Part shown: positions 1 to 11,508 of the stretch, piece by piece
How the letters are laid out: each line of letters begins with the position of its first letter
How positions within the stretch are numbered: position 1 is the stretch's first letter
NCBI GenBank assembly: GCA_903928115.1
Contig: CAIYPP010000109.1
Span: 1 to 64,000, forward strand
Source: an uncultured Planctomycetota bacterium
GTDB taxonomy: Bacteria > Planctomycetota > UBA1135 > GCA-002686595
Direction: 5' to 3'
Length of the DNA: 64,000 nt
Translations under genes and position numbers: made by a program
The notes under the pieces: generated by a model
The model's input: only the letters and a program-made list of their open reading frames with translations
Told to the model about the DNA's origin: nothing
The model's database searches: none

Positions 1-460
1 CCGTGGCCTCGGCCGACTGCGTGCACTCCGTCGACACGCTCCGCCTCCTCGAGGCCCTCTCGAGGCTCTCCGTGGAGCACGGCAAGACGATGGATGTCTT
101 CCTCGAGGTCCGGGCCGTCGAGACGGAAGAGCGAACCGGCTTCGCGCCCGCAGAGCTGCTGGGCGCCGTCGAGCTCGCGGCGTCGCTTCCGGCGCTGCGC
201 CTGCGCGGGCTCATGGCCATGGCGGCCCCTTGCCCCGAGGCGCGAGAGTTCGACCTCGCCTCCCAAGCGGCGCCGCGGCGCACCTTCGCCTCGATCGCAA
301 GGCTCGGCGACGCGCTTCCCCGGGAAGCCTTCTTCGCCGGTCGCGTCGAATACTCGATGGGGATGAGCTCGGACCTCGAAGCCGCCGTCGCGGAAGGTGC
401 TACGTGGCTGCGCATCGGCACGGCGCTCTTTGAAGGGCTCGCGCCGGAAGGAAGCGCGTC

Positions 461-464
<4 letters not shown>
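1..464 (+). CDS. yggS: YggS/PLPBP family PLP-binding protein, C-terminal part
   Basis: Family members bind pyridoxal phosphate in the cytosol and buffer PLP and amino-acid homeostasis; they have a single alanine-racemase-like TIM barrel and no proven enzymatic reaction. About 153 codons are visible. The 5' part, including the PLP lysine, lies outside the window, so the GTG at position 3 should not be taken as the true start. The diagnostic C-terminal signature is present: SMGMSSDLEAAVAEG followed by WLRIGTALF, which binds the PLP phosphate in this family. The stop overlaps the next start (GTGA at 461-464), so the gene heads or continues an operon with the FHA-kinase gene. The family call is firm; only the start is missing. 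Confidence 0.88.
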
Positions 465-3336
<2,872 letters not shown>

Positions 3337-3340
<4 letters not shown>

Positions 3341-3648
3341 GCGCCGGGCCGCGGGTCGAGGCGTTGGAAGACGGTCGTTCGCGCCTCTGGATCCGCTCGC
3401 AGCCTGGCGCACGACGCAGCGGTGTGGTCGGCCTTTGGAACGATCACTTGAAGGTGGCCGTTCGAGCGCCGGCAGAAGACGGCCGGGCCAATGAGGAGCT
3501 CCTCGACGTCGTCTCCGAGGCGCTCGGAGTACGGCGCAGCGCCGTCGAGCTCCTCCGCGGCTCCACGGCGCGCACGAAGGAACTTGGGATCGCACTCCCC
3601 GCGGATGAACTGCGAACGCGGTTGCTCGCGGCGCTCGCCGAGGCTTGA
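3337..3648 (+). CDS. DUF167 (YggU) family protein
   Basis: This small cytosolic protein of 103 residues belongs to the DUF167/YggU family, whose biochemical role is unknown. Family features are visible: the basic QPGARRSGV stretch near the N-terminus, the central LKVAVRAPAEDGRANEEL motif that is the most conserved part of the family, and a helical C-terminus. The start was chosen at the GTG at 3337 because it forms a GTGA overlap with the kinase stop, matching the pattern throughout this operon. The length fits the family (about 95-105 residues). Next to yggS in many genomes one finds a yggU-like gene, so the pairing here, split only by the kinase, is a conserved context. Confidence 0.85.
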
Positions 3649-3658
3649 ATCGGCGCCC

Positions 3659-4507
3659 ATGCACACGTCCCCGCTCGACGAGTCCGTCTCCAAGGCCCTC
3701 GACGCCCTCCAGCGCCGCGAGGTCGCTCGACCCGCCGCACTCTATCTGCTCTCGACGGGAGTCAGCGTGCTCTCTGGGCGCCTGCAGCGCGCCGGGAGAC
3801 TCCCCCTCTCCAAGCTGGACGGAACGCCCCGCGCGTGGAGCGACGCTCTTCTGCATTGGGGGCTCCTCGATGGGCTTCCGATCTGGTTGCTCGAAAACTC
3901 GCCGCTCGATCGCGAGCCCTCGGAGCCGGAGTGGCAGCGCGCGTTCCCGCTCTGGCTCGCCGCGGCGGCGGGAGCCTCGACCTTCGTCTCCACCACGGCG
4001 GCGTCGTCACTAGATCCGCAAGTGGCCCCTGGAACCATCGCGCTCGCCCGCGACCACGTCAACCTCTCGGGGTCCACGCCCCTGACGGGCCTCGGCGCCA
4101 GTCGACTCGGTGCTCAGTTCCCCGATGTTTCGCGCGTCCACGACAAGGCCTTGCGCGCCTCGGCGCTCGAGCAGGCGCGCAAGCTCGGCCTCGCCACGGC
4201 GGAGGTCGTCGTCGCATGCGCCGTTGGGCCGTCGATCGAGACACAGGCGGAGCGGGCTTGGATGCACCGCGCCGGCGCTCAGGTGTCCGCGCAAGAGCTC
4301 GCACCCGTGCTGCTCGCAGCAGCCCATGCGGGCCTCGGCGGGCTCGCGATCGCCATCGTGGTTCACGAGGGCAACGATGCCATCGACATCGCGCAGGTGG
4401 CTGCCCGCGCCGAGGCGCTCGCGCCCGCGCTCGACGACTTGCTCGCCTCCCTCGCGACTGTCGTCCAGCGAGAGGCCCGCGCGCGGCTCGAGGATGGGGG
4501 GGCGTGA
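3659..4507 (+). CDS. punA: Purine nucleoside phosphorylase, divergent
   Basis: This enzyme catalyses phosphorolysis of purine nucleosides to base plus (deoxy)ribose-1-phosphate in purine salvage. The product is 282 residues from the ATG at 3659, close to the usual 270-290 of trimeric PNPs. Diagnostic segments are DHVNLSGSTPLTG near residue 125 (canonical DHINLtGxNPL) and GPSIETQAE near 200 (canonical GPxxETxAE), followed by RAGAQVSAQELAPV where most members read GADxVGMSTVPE. The loss of the usual STVPE segment and the unusual N-terminal third make it divergent, so the exact substrate range is open. Its stop overlaps the purN start, which ties salvage to de novo purine synthesis. Confidence 0.8.
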   Translation: MHTSPLDESVSKALDALQRREVARPAALYLLSTGVSVLSGRLQRAGRLPLSKLDGTPRAWSDALLHWGLLDGLPIWLLENSPLDREPSEPEWQRAFPLWLAAAAGASTFVSTTAASSLDPQVAPGTIALARDHVNLSGSTPLTGLGASRLGAQFPDVSRVHDKALRASALEQARKLGLATAEVVVACAVGPSIETQAERAWMHRAGAQVSAQELAPVLLAAAHAGLGGLAIAIVVHEGNDAIDIAQVAARAEALAPALDDLLASLATVVQREARARLEDGGA

Positions 4508-5097
4508 GCCGCACGCGCATCGCCGTGCTCGTATCGGGTGGCGGGCGCTCGCTCGAGAACCTAGCTGAGCGAATCGGCGCCGGAGAGCTCGACGCCGAGA
4601 TCGCTCTCGTTGCGTGCAACGTGCCGACCGCGTTCGCGATCGAGCGGGCCCAGCGACTCGGACTTCCTGTGCGGGTTCTCGATCACAAGGGTTTCGCGAC
4701 GCCTGCCGACTTCAGCGCCGCCATCTTCGACGCGGTCGAGTCCTCCGGCGCGGAGCTCGTCGTGCTCGCGGGGTTCCTTCGACTTCTGCTCGTGCCAGAG
4801 CGCTGGGCGGGGCGAGTGATCAACATTCACCCCTCGCTCTTGCCTCGACACGGTGGCAAGGGGTTCTACGGCGAGCGCGTTCACCGCGCGGTGCTCGCAG
4901 CGGGAGACCGCGAGAGCGGCTGCACGGTGCACTACGTCACCAACGAGTACGACAAGGGCTCCGTGCTCGTGCAGCGCCGCGTCCCAGTCCTCCCCGGCGA
5001 CGACGAACACACTCTGGGCGCGCGGGTCTTCGAAGAAGAGAAGCTCGCGTTGCCCGACGCCATTGCACTCCACCTGCAGCGCCGCGCTGCCCACTAG
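4504..5097 (+). CDS. purN: Phosphoribosylglycinamide formyltransferase (GART)
   Basis: PurN transfers a formyl group from 10-formyltetrahydrofolate to GAR, the third step of de novo IMP synthesis, in the cytosol. The 197-residue product has the N-terminal VLVSGGGRSLENL phosphate-binding loop (usual SGxGSN), the AGFLRLL segment, the catalytic INIHPSLLPRHGGKGFYG region carrying the Asn-His pair, and the late SGCTVHYV motif with its downstream acidic residues. The HPSLLP signature separates it from PurU and from Fmt. It starts with GTG inside the punA stop (GTGA) and ends the overlapped run. A 92-bp gap then precedes the stress-protein gene. Confidence 0.93.
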   Translation: MSRTRIAVLVSGGGRSLENLAERIGAGELDAEIALVACNVPTAFAIERAQRLGLPVRVLDHKGFATPADFSAAIFDAVESSGAELVVLAGFLRLLLVPERWAGRVINIHPSLLPRHGGKGFYGERVHRAVLAAGDRESGCTVHYVTNEYDKGSVLVQRRVPVLPGDDEHTLGARVFEEEKLALPDAIALHLQRRAAH

Positions 5098-5189
5098 CCC
5101 CTTCGAGCCTACGCCGAAGTCCCCGCACGGCGAGGAAGGTGCCAAGGCCTACGAAACTCCGTGACAGCCCCGCTCTCTCGGAGGTCGTG

Positions 5190-6122
5190 ATGAACGCGGA
5201 TTTCTCGCCCAAGGGTTTTGAACGGATCCTCGCCTGCGTCGCAGAGGGCACGACCTCGGATCACGCCGTCCGAGCCGCCGTCTCCCTCGCCAAGCTCTTC
5301 GAAGCGGACCTGCGCCTCCTGCACGTGGTGCCGCCGGTGTTCACGGCGGGCGTGCGCATGGGCGGCGTCACCAGCGAGGCCTTGTCGCACAGCCGGGCCG
5401 AGAATGTCCGCGAAACGCTGCGCGCGCATCTCGCGCATCGCCACGCCGGGCTCGAGTTCCGCGGTCGCCCTCTCGCCGACCTGCTCGAAGTCGATGTGGG
5501 AACTCCGGCGCGAGCGGTGATCGAGCGCGTGGAGCGCGATCATGTAGACCTCGTGGTTGTCGGCGACAGTGGTCGGCGCAAGCAGCTGGATCTCGGCGGC
5601 CTCGCACGCGCGCTCTTCTCCCGCGCCCCCTGCCCGGTGTGGATGCAGGTCGAGCCGCCGCGGCGCGTCGAGCGCATCCTCGTGCCGATCGACCTCTCCG
5701 ATTCGAGCCGTGGCGTCCTCGACCGCGCCTGCGAGATCGCACGCGCCTTCGGGGCGAGAATTCACGTCATGGAGTGCTTCGTCAACCCCGAGCTCTACTA
5801 CGGTGCGGGCCTCGACGTCCCGCCAGGCCCGCTCCCCTACGCGCACGACAACCTGCGCAACCTCGAGCGGGAGGCCTTTGAGAAGTTCGTGGAAGAGTAT
5901 CCGTGGCGCGGCGTCGACCACACGGTCGAGTTCGTCGAAGATGATCCCTCGCGGGCCATCCTCGCGGCGCAGGAGCACCACGACCTGATCGTGATGGGGA
6001 CCCAAGGCCGCAGCGCGATCGCGGCCGCGCTGCTCGGCAGCGTCACGTGGCAGGTTCTCCGTCTGGCGCGGACTCCGATCCTCACGGTGCGTTCTCCGCA
6101 GCGCGTCCTCGCCCACGCCTGA
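5190..6122 (+). CDS. Tandem universal stress protein (UspA family)
   Basis: The 310-residue cytosolic protein has two Usp domains in tandem. The N-terminal repeat (about 10-150) lacks the ATP motif: its equivalent reads VVGDSGRRKQLDLGG. The C-terminal repeat (about 155-305) begins RILVPIDLSDSS and ends with MGTQGRSAIAAALLGSVT, which matches the G-2x-G-9x-G(S/T) ATP-binding motif. Only the second domain is therefore likely to bind nucleotide. Family members help in stress survival by poorly defined means. The ATG at 5190 sits after a GGAGGT ribosome site at about 5180; a GTG one codon upstream is an alternative. The last 41 bp run over the 3' end of mrfB on the other strand. Confidence 0.92.
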   Translation: MNADFSPKGFERILACVAEGTTSDHAVRAAVSLAKLFEADLRLLHVVPPVFTAGVRMGGVTSEALSHSRAENVRETLRAHLAHRHAGLEFRGRPLADLLEVDVGTPARAVIERVERDHVDLVVVGDSGRRKQLDLGGLARALFSRAPCPVWMQVEPPRRVERILVPIDLSDSSRGVLDRACEIARAFGARIHVMECFVNPELYYGAGLDVPPGPLPYAHDNLRNLEREAFEKFVEEYPWRGVDHTVEFVEDDPSRAILAAQEHHDLIVMGTQGRSAIAAALLGSVTWQVLRLARTPILTVRSPQRVLAHA

Positions 6123-7254
6123 CGCAGCGGCCCAGTTCCCGCGCGGCACGGGTGGCAAGTGTCGGATCGGGACCGGACGCGATCTGCGCCAGCAGCGCCG
6201 CCTCGTCGAACGCGGCGCCGGAGTTTCGGAGTGCACGCAGACGTAGGAACTGCAATTCCTGAAGTTCGGCTCCACTGTCGGTACCCGCCTCGGCCCGCAG
6301 CGACCATGCCGCAGCCTCGGTCCAACGACCGAGCTTCGCCGAAGAGCGCGCGAGAATGCCGCTGACGCACGCATCCGCGCCGTCCTCTGCCTGCACGAGC
6401 CGGCCGAGTGCGCCACACAGCGCGGCCAAGCTCAGGATGTCGTCACGGTTGTGGCGGAAGACCTCTTCGAGGAGGTGCGCGCGGCCGGCAAGGAAGTCGT
6501 ACCACGCCGCGGGCGCAAAAGCGCCCGGCAGATCGCGCTCGCGGCGCAGCCCCGCGATCTCACGTTCCATCGTCGCCAGCCGACCGTCGGCGAAGCGTCC
6601 GCCGAAGAGCCTCCGACACGGGTGATAGAGGTCGAAGTGCAGACAGGACTCGAAGGGCGGAGCGATGCCGTGCACGCGCATCTTGTCTTCGAGCCGATGG
6701 CGATCGAAGGACTTGCCGAAGAAGGTCACGATCGCGCCCGCTTCGCGGATGCGCTCGGCGCACGCACTCAGCAGAGCGGCTTCCTCCTCGGGGCCGCGCA
6801 GGAAGCCCTGCCACAGCTCGAAGCCACCTGCTTCGAAACGGCCAAGTCCCACCAAGAAAGCCTTCGTCCCTGCACCGCCTGCAAGTCCGGTCGTCTCGAT
6901 GTCGAGGAACAGTGCCCGCTGCAACTCCAGCTCGCGGAGCTTGGGATCGTGCGCGAGGAGCGCCGCCGCCTCGCCACGCAACTCCAACGCCCAGGCCAGT
7001 GGAGTTTCGCCATGCACGTACTCCCGCGGCCACTCCCCGCGCCGCGCCGCGAACTCCCCGCGCTCGTTCGACTCGGGCTCGAGCGCCGCGGGCAGCCCCG
7101 CAGCGAGGCGATCCTCGTGCGTTGGCGTCGCCGGCACCGCGCGCTCCTGCCGTGCGCGAAACCAAGCCGGGAGGCCCGGCGACGGCTTCGCCCCCTCGCG
7201 AGGTTTCTCCTCGCGGCGAAGCCGCCTCAAGCGATCGCCGAGTCCCTCGCTCAC
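6082..7254 (-). CDS. mrfB: MrfB/YprB-like 3'-5' exonuclease (RNase H-like fold)
   Basis: The 390-residue product carries the RNase_H_2 exonuclease fold of B. subtilis YprB (MrfB), which works with helicase MrfA to remove mitomycin C adducts independently of UvrABC. Visible metal-site motifs are LFLDIETTGL near residue 118, FFGKSFDRHRLEDKM about 60 residues later, and EVFRHNRDDILSLAAL near 250. The last 120 residues are Ala/Leu-rich and helical, probably a TPR-like tail. The start was set at the GTG at 7254, which overlaps the helicase stop (GTGA); a longer in-frame extension upstream would run inside the helicase gene. The order helicase-nuclease and the overlap match the B. subtilis operon. 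The mitomycin role is inferred from homology and context. Confidence 0.85.
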   Translation of the reverse strand: MSEGLGDRLRRLRREEKPREGAKPSPGLPAWFRARQERAVPATPTHEDRLAAGLPAALEPESNERGEFAARRGEWPREYVHGETPLAWALELRGEAAALLAHDPKLRELELQRALFLDIETTGLAGGAGTKAFLVGLGRFEAGGFELWQGFLRGPEEEAALLSACAERIREAGAIVTFFGKSFDRHRLEDKMRVHGIAPPFESCLHFDLYHPCRRLFGGRFADGRLATMEREIAGLRRERDLPGAFAPAAWYDFLAGRAHLLEEVFRHNRDDILSLAALCGALGRLVQAEDGADACVSGILARSSAKLGRWTEAAAWSLRAEAGTDSGAELQELQFLRLRALRNSGAAFDEAALLAQIASGPDPTLATRAARELGRCVRRGRGRAAENAP

Positions 7255-9659
7255 GCCACGGGTTCCGGCTCGCGCGGCTGCGCGCCCGTCCCCGCCACGA
7301 GGTGTTCGAGCAGCTTCTTCGTGGCGCTCTTTCCCAGCTCGCCGCACTCGGCCTTCGGCCCGACGCACGCCGGGCAACCCTGCTGGCACTCGCAACGCGC
7401 CACGACCTCCAGCGCGGCCCGCAGAACGTCCCGATAGCTCTCGAACAGAACCTCGCTGAGCCCCACGCCGCCCTGCACGCGGTCGTACAGAACGATCGCC
7501 GGGCGCAAGAAGTGCGTCGAGCGCACCTCGGTCGAAAGCCCCAAGTCTTGCGGCTGACAGCGTAGGTAGAGCGGCGCGACCTTGCGCAGCAGCCCGCCCG
7601 CCCCGCGCCACGCCGCACCGCGCTGCGATCCCACGAGCCCGAGCTCGTTCGCGGTCTCATTCGAAATCGTGAGCACGAACGCCTGTGTGTCCAGCTCCTC
7701 AGGCGGCAGATGGATCGTCTCCGTCCCGACGTTCTCGCGCGTGTAGAAACGGATCTTCTTGTACTGCGTCGCGACGGTCGTGACGTGCACTTCGCCGGTG
7801 TGGATCCCGAAGTCCTCTTCCCCGCCCTCGCGCAGGCGCTGCGCGAGCTTCTCGAGTCGGAGCACGCGCAAGGTCGTATCGACCTCGGCTTCTGTGAAGT
7901 AGTCGCTTTCCACCGCTCGAACGTAGGCGCGCCGGTTCTCGTAGTCGAAGCGCTCGACCTTCCACGTCTCGCCTTGAACCTGATAGATCGCGCCCTCGTG
8001 TACCGTGGTGAGCGAGCCCTCGCGGTCGATCTCCCCGATGGCCTTCTTCGTCTCGACGTCGAGTATGAGCACGTTGTCCGGCCCGCCGCCCGCGAGCGTC
8101 ACGTCCTGCGCCGGATACGCATCCGCCATCCAGTGCCACGTGTCGGCGCGCCGCAGCAAGAGCTTCGATTCGTCGGCGAGATAGTCGAGAATCTCCGGCA
8201 CGTGGGGTGCTCCGCCAAAGCCCCCCTGCGCGAGCTCGGCGTCGCGGAAGGGCAGCTCGAAGGACGCGCACTTCACTTGCTCGGAGAGAATCACGAGGTT
8301 GTCGGGGTCGAGTCCAAGGCGCTCGCGCGGGGCCTCGAACAGGTAGTCGGGGTGGCCCGAGAGGTACTGATCGAGCGGGTCGGAGCGCGTGATGAGCACC
8401 GTCAAGCTCGGCTGTCCGCGACGGCCCACGCGTCCTGCGCGCTGCCAGAACGATGCCTGAGAGCCGGGATAGCCGACGAGCACCGCCACGTCGAGCCGCC
8501 CGATGTCGATGCCGAGCTCCAGCGCGTTCGTCGAAACCACGACCTTCACGCTGCCCTTGCGAAGTCCATCCTCGATCTCGCGCCGGTGCAGAGGGAGATA
8601 CCCGCCGCGATAGCCGCGGATCTCCTCCGGTGCGAGCCCGAGCTCGTGCGCACTCTCCTTCAAGTAGCGCGTGAGGACCTCGACGCCCGTTCGTTGCTGG
8701 CAAAAGAAGATCACTTGCCGCGCAGGCCCGCAGAGGTGCGTCGCGAGCCGACGCGCCTCTTCGAGCGCATTCGCGCGCAGCCCCGCGACCACGTCGAGCA
8801 TCGGCGGGTTGTAGACGCCGAAGATGCGCTCGCCCGACGGAGATCCATCCTCATCGACGACCGCGACATCCCTTCCTGTGAGGCGCTTCGCGTGCGCGGC
8901 GGCATCGCGCAGCGTCGCAGAGCACAGGATGAACTGCGGGCGGCTGCCGTAGTGCTCGGCGATCCGAAGGAGCCGTCGCAGCACGTTCGCGACGCTCGAA
9001 CCAAACACGCCCGAGAGCGTGTGCACTTCGTCGATCACGATCGTGCGCAGGTTCGCGAAGAGCTCCGACCACTTGGCGTGGTTGGGCAAGATCCCCGCGT
9101 GCAGCATCCAAGGGTTCGTCAGCACGATGTGTCCATCGTCCCGCAACGTGCGACGCACGCTCGGCGGCGTGTCGCCGTCGTACGTGAAGCTGTGCCAAGG
9201 TTCCCCGACCGCCTCGATCAGCGCGTTCAACCCCGTCGACTGATCCTGACTGAGCGCCTTCGTCGGGAAGAGCGCGATGGCGCGCGCATCGCCCTTGCTC
9301 TCGAGCAGCCGCTGGACGAGCGGTGCGACGTAGCAGAGTGTCTTGCCGGACGCCGTCGGCGTGGCGATCAGGACATCCTTGCCCGCAAGGGCGAGCTCGA
9401 TGGCGCGGGCCTGGTGCTCATAGAGCCGCGTCTGGCCGCGCTGCTCCAGCACGGCGCGGAGCCGCGGATCGAGGCTCGCCGGTAGCTCGCGGCTGCGCTC
9501 CTGCCGCGCCGGGATCCGATGCCAATGCGAGAATCGAGGCGAGAGCTCCGGATCGCTGCGCAGGAGCGCCTCCAGCTCCAGCACCGTGCGCTGGGAGCGA
9601 GAGCGGCGCGGTCCGCCGCTCTCGGCCGAGGGTTGACCGGACAGATTTCCGAGGGACAT
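7251..9659 (-). CDS. mrfA: MrfA/YprA-like DEAD/DEAH-box helicase with zinc-binding DUF1998 tail
   Basis: This is an 802-residue superfamily 2 helicase. Motif I reads ATPTASGKT at about 99-107, motif II is DEVH near 210, and the second RecA domain has STNALELGIDIGRLD and QRAGRVGRRGQ. The C-terminal DUF1998-type region ends in a cysteine cluster with CECQQGCPACVG near residue 755, the zinc site found in YprA/MrfA and related Hrq1-like helicases. The length is close to the 750 residues of MrfA. In B. subtilis the pair repairs mitomycin C lesions. A -35/-10 pair lies 64-92 bp upstream (9723-9751). It differs from RecQ or UvrB in having no HRDC or UVR segment. Confidence 0.92.
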   Translation of the reverse strand: MSLGNLSGQPSAESGGPRRSRSQRTVLELEALLRSDPELSPRFSHWHRIPARQERSRELPASLDPRLRAVLEQRGQTRLYEHQARAIELALAGKDVLIATPTASGKTLCYVAPLVQRLLESKGDARAIALFPTKALSQDQSTGLNALIEAVGEPWHSFTYDGDTPPSVRRTLRDDGHIVLTNPWMLHAGILPNHAKWSELFANLRTIVIDEVHTLSGVFGSSVANVLRRLLRIAEHYGSRPQFILCSATLRDAAAHAKRLTGRDVAVVDEDGSPSGERIFGVYNPPMLDVVAGLRANALEEARRLATHLCGPARQVIFFCQQRTGVEVLTRYLKESAHELGLAPEEIRGYRGGYLPLHRREIEDGLRKGSVKVVVSTNALELGIDIGRLDVAVLVGYPGSQASFWQRAGRVGRRGQPSLTVLITRSDPLDQYLSGHPDYLFEAPRERLGLDPDNLVILSEQVKCASFELPFRDAELAQGGFGGAPHVPEILDYLADESKLLLRRADTWHWMADAYPAQDVTLAGGGPDNVLILDVETKKAIGEIDREGSLTTVHEGAIYQVQGETWKVERFDYENRRAYVRAVESDYFTEAEVDTTLRVLRLEKLAQRLREGGEEDFGIHTGEVHVTTVATQYKKIRFYTRENVGTETIHLPPEELDTQAFVLTISNETANELGLVGSQRGAAWRGAGGLLRKVAPLYLRCQPQDLGLSTEVRSTHFLRPAIVLYDRVQGGVGLSEVLFESYRDVLRAALEVVARCECQQGCPACVGPKAECGELGKSATKKLLEHLVAGTGAQPREPEPVA

Positions 9660-9722
9660 GGTGCGAGCCTCCGAGGAATCGGACCCCGCCTGGAGAGGGC
9701 GCCAAGGCCGATCGTTCTCGGG

Positions 9723-9751
9723 ATGTTAGGCCCGCGGGGTGCCCCGCGCAA
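9723..9751 (-). promoter_or_regulatory. Predicted promoter of the mrfA-mrfB operon
   Basis: Reading the minus strand, TTGCGC (9746-9751) and TAACAT (9723-9728) are separated by exactly 17 bp, a good sigma-70-type pair. It falls between the stop of the DUF4340 gene (9760) and the mrfA ATG (9659), so the repair operon can be transcribed apart from the ABC cassette upstream. The leader would be about 55 nt. No LexA-type palindrome is visible in it. Confidence 0.5.
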
Positions 9752-9759
9752 CGCTGGGT

Positions 9760-11505
9760 CTACTCACCCTGCAGCAGCGCGCGGAGCGCGGCGAGGGAGT
9801 CTCCCTTCACTACCGCGAAGCGCTCGCCCGTGCGGTACACGCTGGCGCGCTGGCCATCGGGGAGCGTGCACTCCCCTAGCGTGAACTCCAGAACGTTGCC
9901 GCTGTAGCGCGCGATCCGCACGGTCACGGCGCCCGACAGCTGCTCCTCGCCCCGTCGCAGGACCCGCTCCGCGCGCATGCCGAGCAGAGCGTCGACCTGC
10001 TTGGCGAAATCCCGCGCCTCCAAGCTCGATCCCATCCGAACCCACTTGCCCTTGCCCTCGCGGCCGTAGGAACGCGTGGCCGGCCCCATCGAGAGCTCGA
10101 TGCGCGCGACCTCGATCTCGGGCACCTTGTGCAGCTCGAGGCTGCGCCACGAGTCGGGGGAGCGCTGGGTCAGCTCTAGGAGTTCCAGCGGAACGAGCGA
10201 CACGAGGCCGTCCCCGTCGCGGCGAAACTCGACCCCCTCCGCGCCATCGGTGCGGCGCACGACGCGCCCGAAGACGCCACCCTGAACCGCGTCGGGAAGG
10301 TGCACACGCACCGCCGCCTGAACGTCCTGGGCCGCAAGCGCGCGGCCGAACAGGAAGTCCTCGATGCGCGTCCGTTCGATCGTCCCGAGCGCATCCCCCA
10401 CGAGCTGAGGATCCGCGACATCGGCGGCAAGCAGCAGGAGCTCTCCGTCGCTTGCGCTGACACTCCAGCCGCGCTCCGAGCGAGTGAGCTTGACGGTGCG
10501 CGTACCGTTCACGAGCTCCAGCATCGTCACCGAGTCGCGGGCCGCGCGGGCGAACTCGCGCTCGACGAGCCCCTCGACGGGCGGCGCGAGGTTCATCACG
10601 GCATCCGGCGGGACTCGGAAGACGTGCGGAGAGCCCTCGCGCGCGGCGTACCACATCTCGCCCTGCGGCTCGGGCGCGAGAAGGATCGCTTGGCGCGTTC
10701 CGTCGAGCTGCGTGAGCTCGACGCGGATGCGCGGCGGATCAAGCCCGTATTGTGCCAGCGGCCCCGGCGCGTCGATGAAGCCGAACGCCCGCAGCGCACA
10801 GGCCGACAGTAGGACACGCTCGAGGATCTCGCTGTCGAGCGAGGCCTCGAACGGCTCGGTCGCGCGCCAGCCTCCGTCGTTGACCGCGGCAAAGGAGAGG
10901 TCCGTCGCCTCGCCCTCGGGCGTGAAGAGAATCGTCCCGCTGCGCCGGATCTCGCTCACCTGCCGCGCCGAGATACGCAACAAGAAGCGGGAGCGCCAAT
11001 CGGGGAGGTCGCGCTCCAACACGGTGTCGAGCGCACGCTCGGTGCGGAACACTTGCCCGTCGACGCGCGCAAAGACCCAGTGGTCATCGAGATCGACCGC
11101 ACCCACTTCGATGCGCCGCTTCAGCAGCTTGTCGGCCACGCGCTCTTCCACGTCGAGGATCGCACGCGGCGGGTCGAGCGCGAGCTTCTTCGGATCCGCG
11201 TCGGGCACCGGCTTCGCGTGTTGCGTGGCGAGCGCGTCGAGCAGCGCCTCGACCACCGAAACTTCGGCTGGGAACTCGATCGGATCGACGATCTGCCACT
11301 CGCTCGCGCCGCGCTCGATGCGCAGCTGCAGCGAGCGTTCGAGGTTGTCGACGCGCACGGCGATCAGACGCTGCCGATCGAAGCCGGGAAGAAGAGCCGC
11401 CTCCGCCGAGTCCCGCAGCGATTGCTGCTCACCCCGCTGCCAGAGCGCAATCCCGGCCAAGGCGCCGACGATCACGAGCAACGCGACCAGCTTGCGCAGG
11501 TGCAT
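9760..11505 (-). CDS. DUF4340 domain protein, last gene of a GldG-type ABC cassette
   Basis: The 581-residue protein has one N-terminal membrane segment (LVALLVIVGALAGIALWQ, residues about 7-24) and a large extracytoplasmic part made of repeated beta-rich DUF4340 modules. Such proteins follow ABC-2 ATPase, permease and GldG-like genes in many Bacteroidota, Planctomycetota and delta-proteobacteria. Their function is not established; a role in exporting or assembling surface material has been suggested for the gliding-motility version. It starts with ATG four bases after the gldG-like stop. I see no catalytic motif. Confidence 0.78.
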   Translation of the reverse strand: MHLRKLVALLVIVGALAGIALWQRGEQQSLRDSAEAALLPGFDRQRLIAVRVDNLERSLQLRIERGASEWQIVDPIEFPAEVSVVEALLDALATQHAKPVPDADPKKLALDPPRAILDVEERVADKLLKRRIEVGAVDLDDHWVFARVDGQVFRTERALDTVLERDLPDWRSRFLLRISARQVSEIRRSGTILFTPEGEATDLSFAAVNDGGWRATEPFEASLDSEILERVLLSACALRAFGFIDAPGPLAQYGLDPPRIRVELTQLDGTRQAILLAPEPQGEMWYAAREGSPHVFRVPPDAVMNLAPPVEGLVEREFARAARDSVTMLELVNGTRTVKLTRSERGWSVSASDGELLLLAADVADPQLVGDALGTIERTRIEDFLFGRALAAQDVQAAVRVHLPDAVQGGVFGRVVRRTDGAEGVEFRRDGDGLVSLVPLELLELTQRSPDSWRSLELHKVPEIEVARIELSMGPATRSYGREGKGKWVRMGSSLEARDFAKQVDALLGMRAERVLRRGEEQLSGAVTVRIARYSGNVLEFTLGECTLPDGQRASVYRTGERFAVVKGDSLAALRALLQGE

Positions 11506-11508
11506 GGG

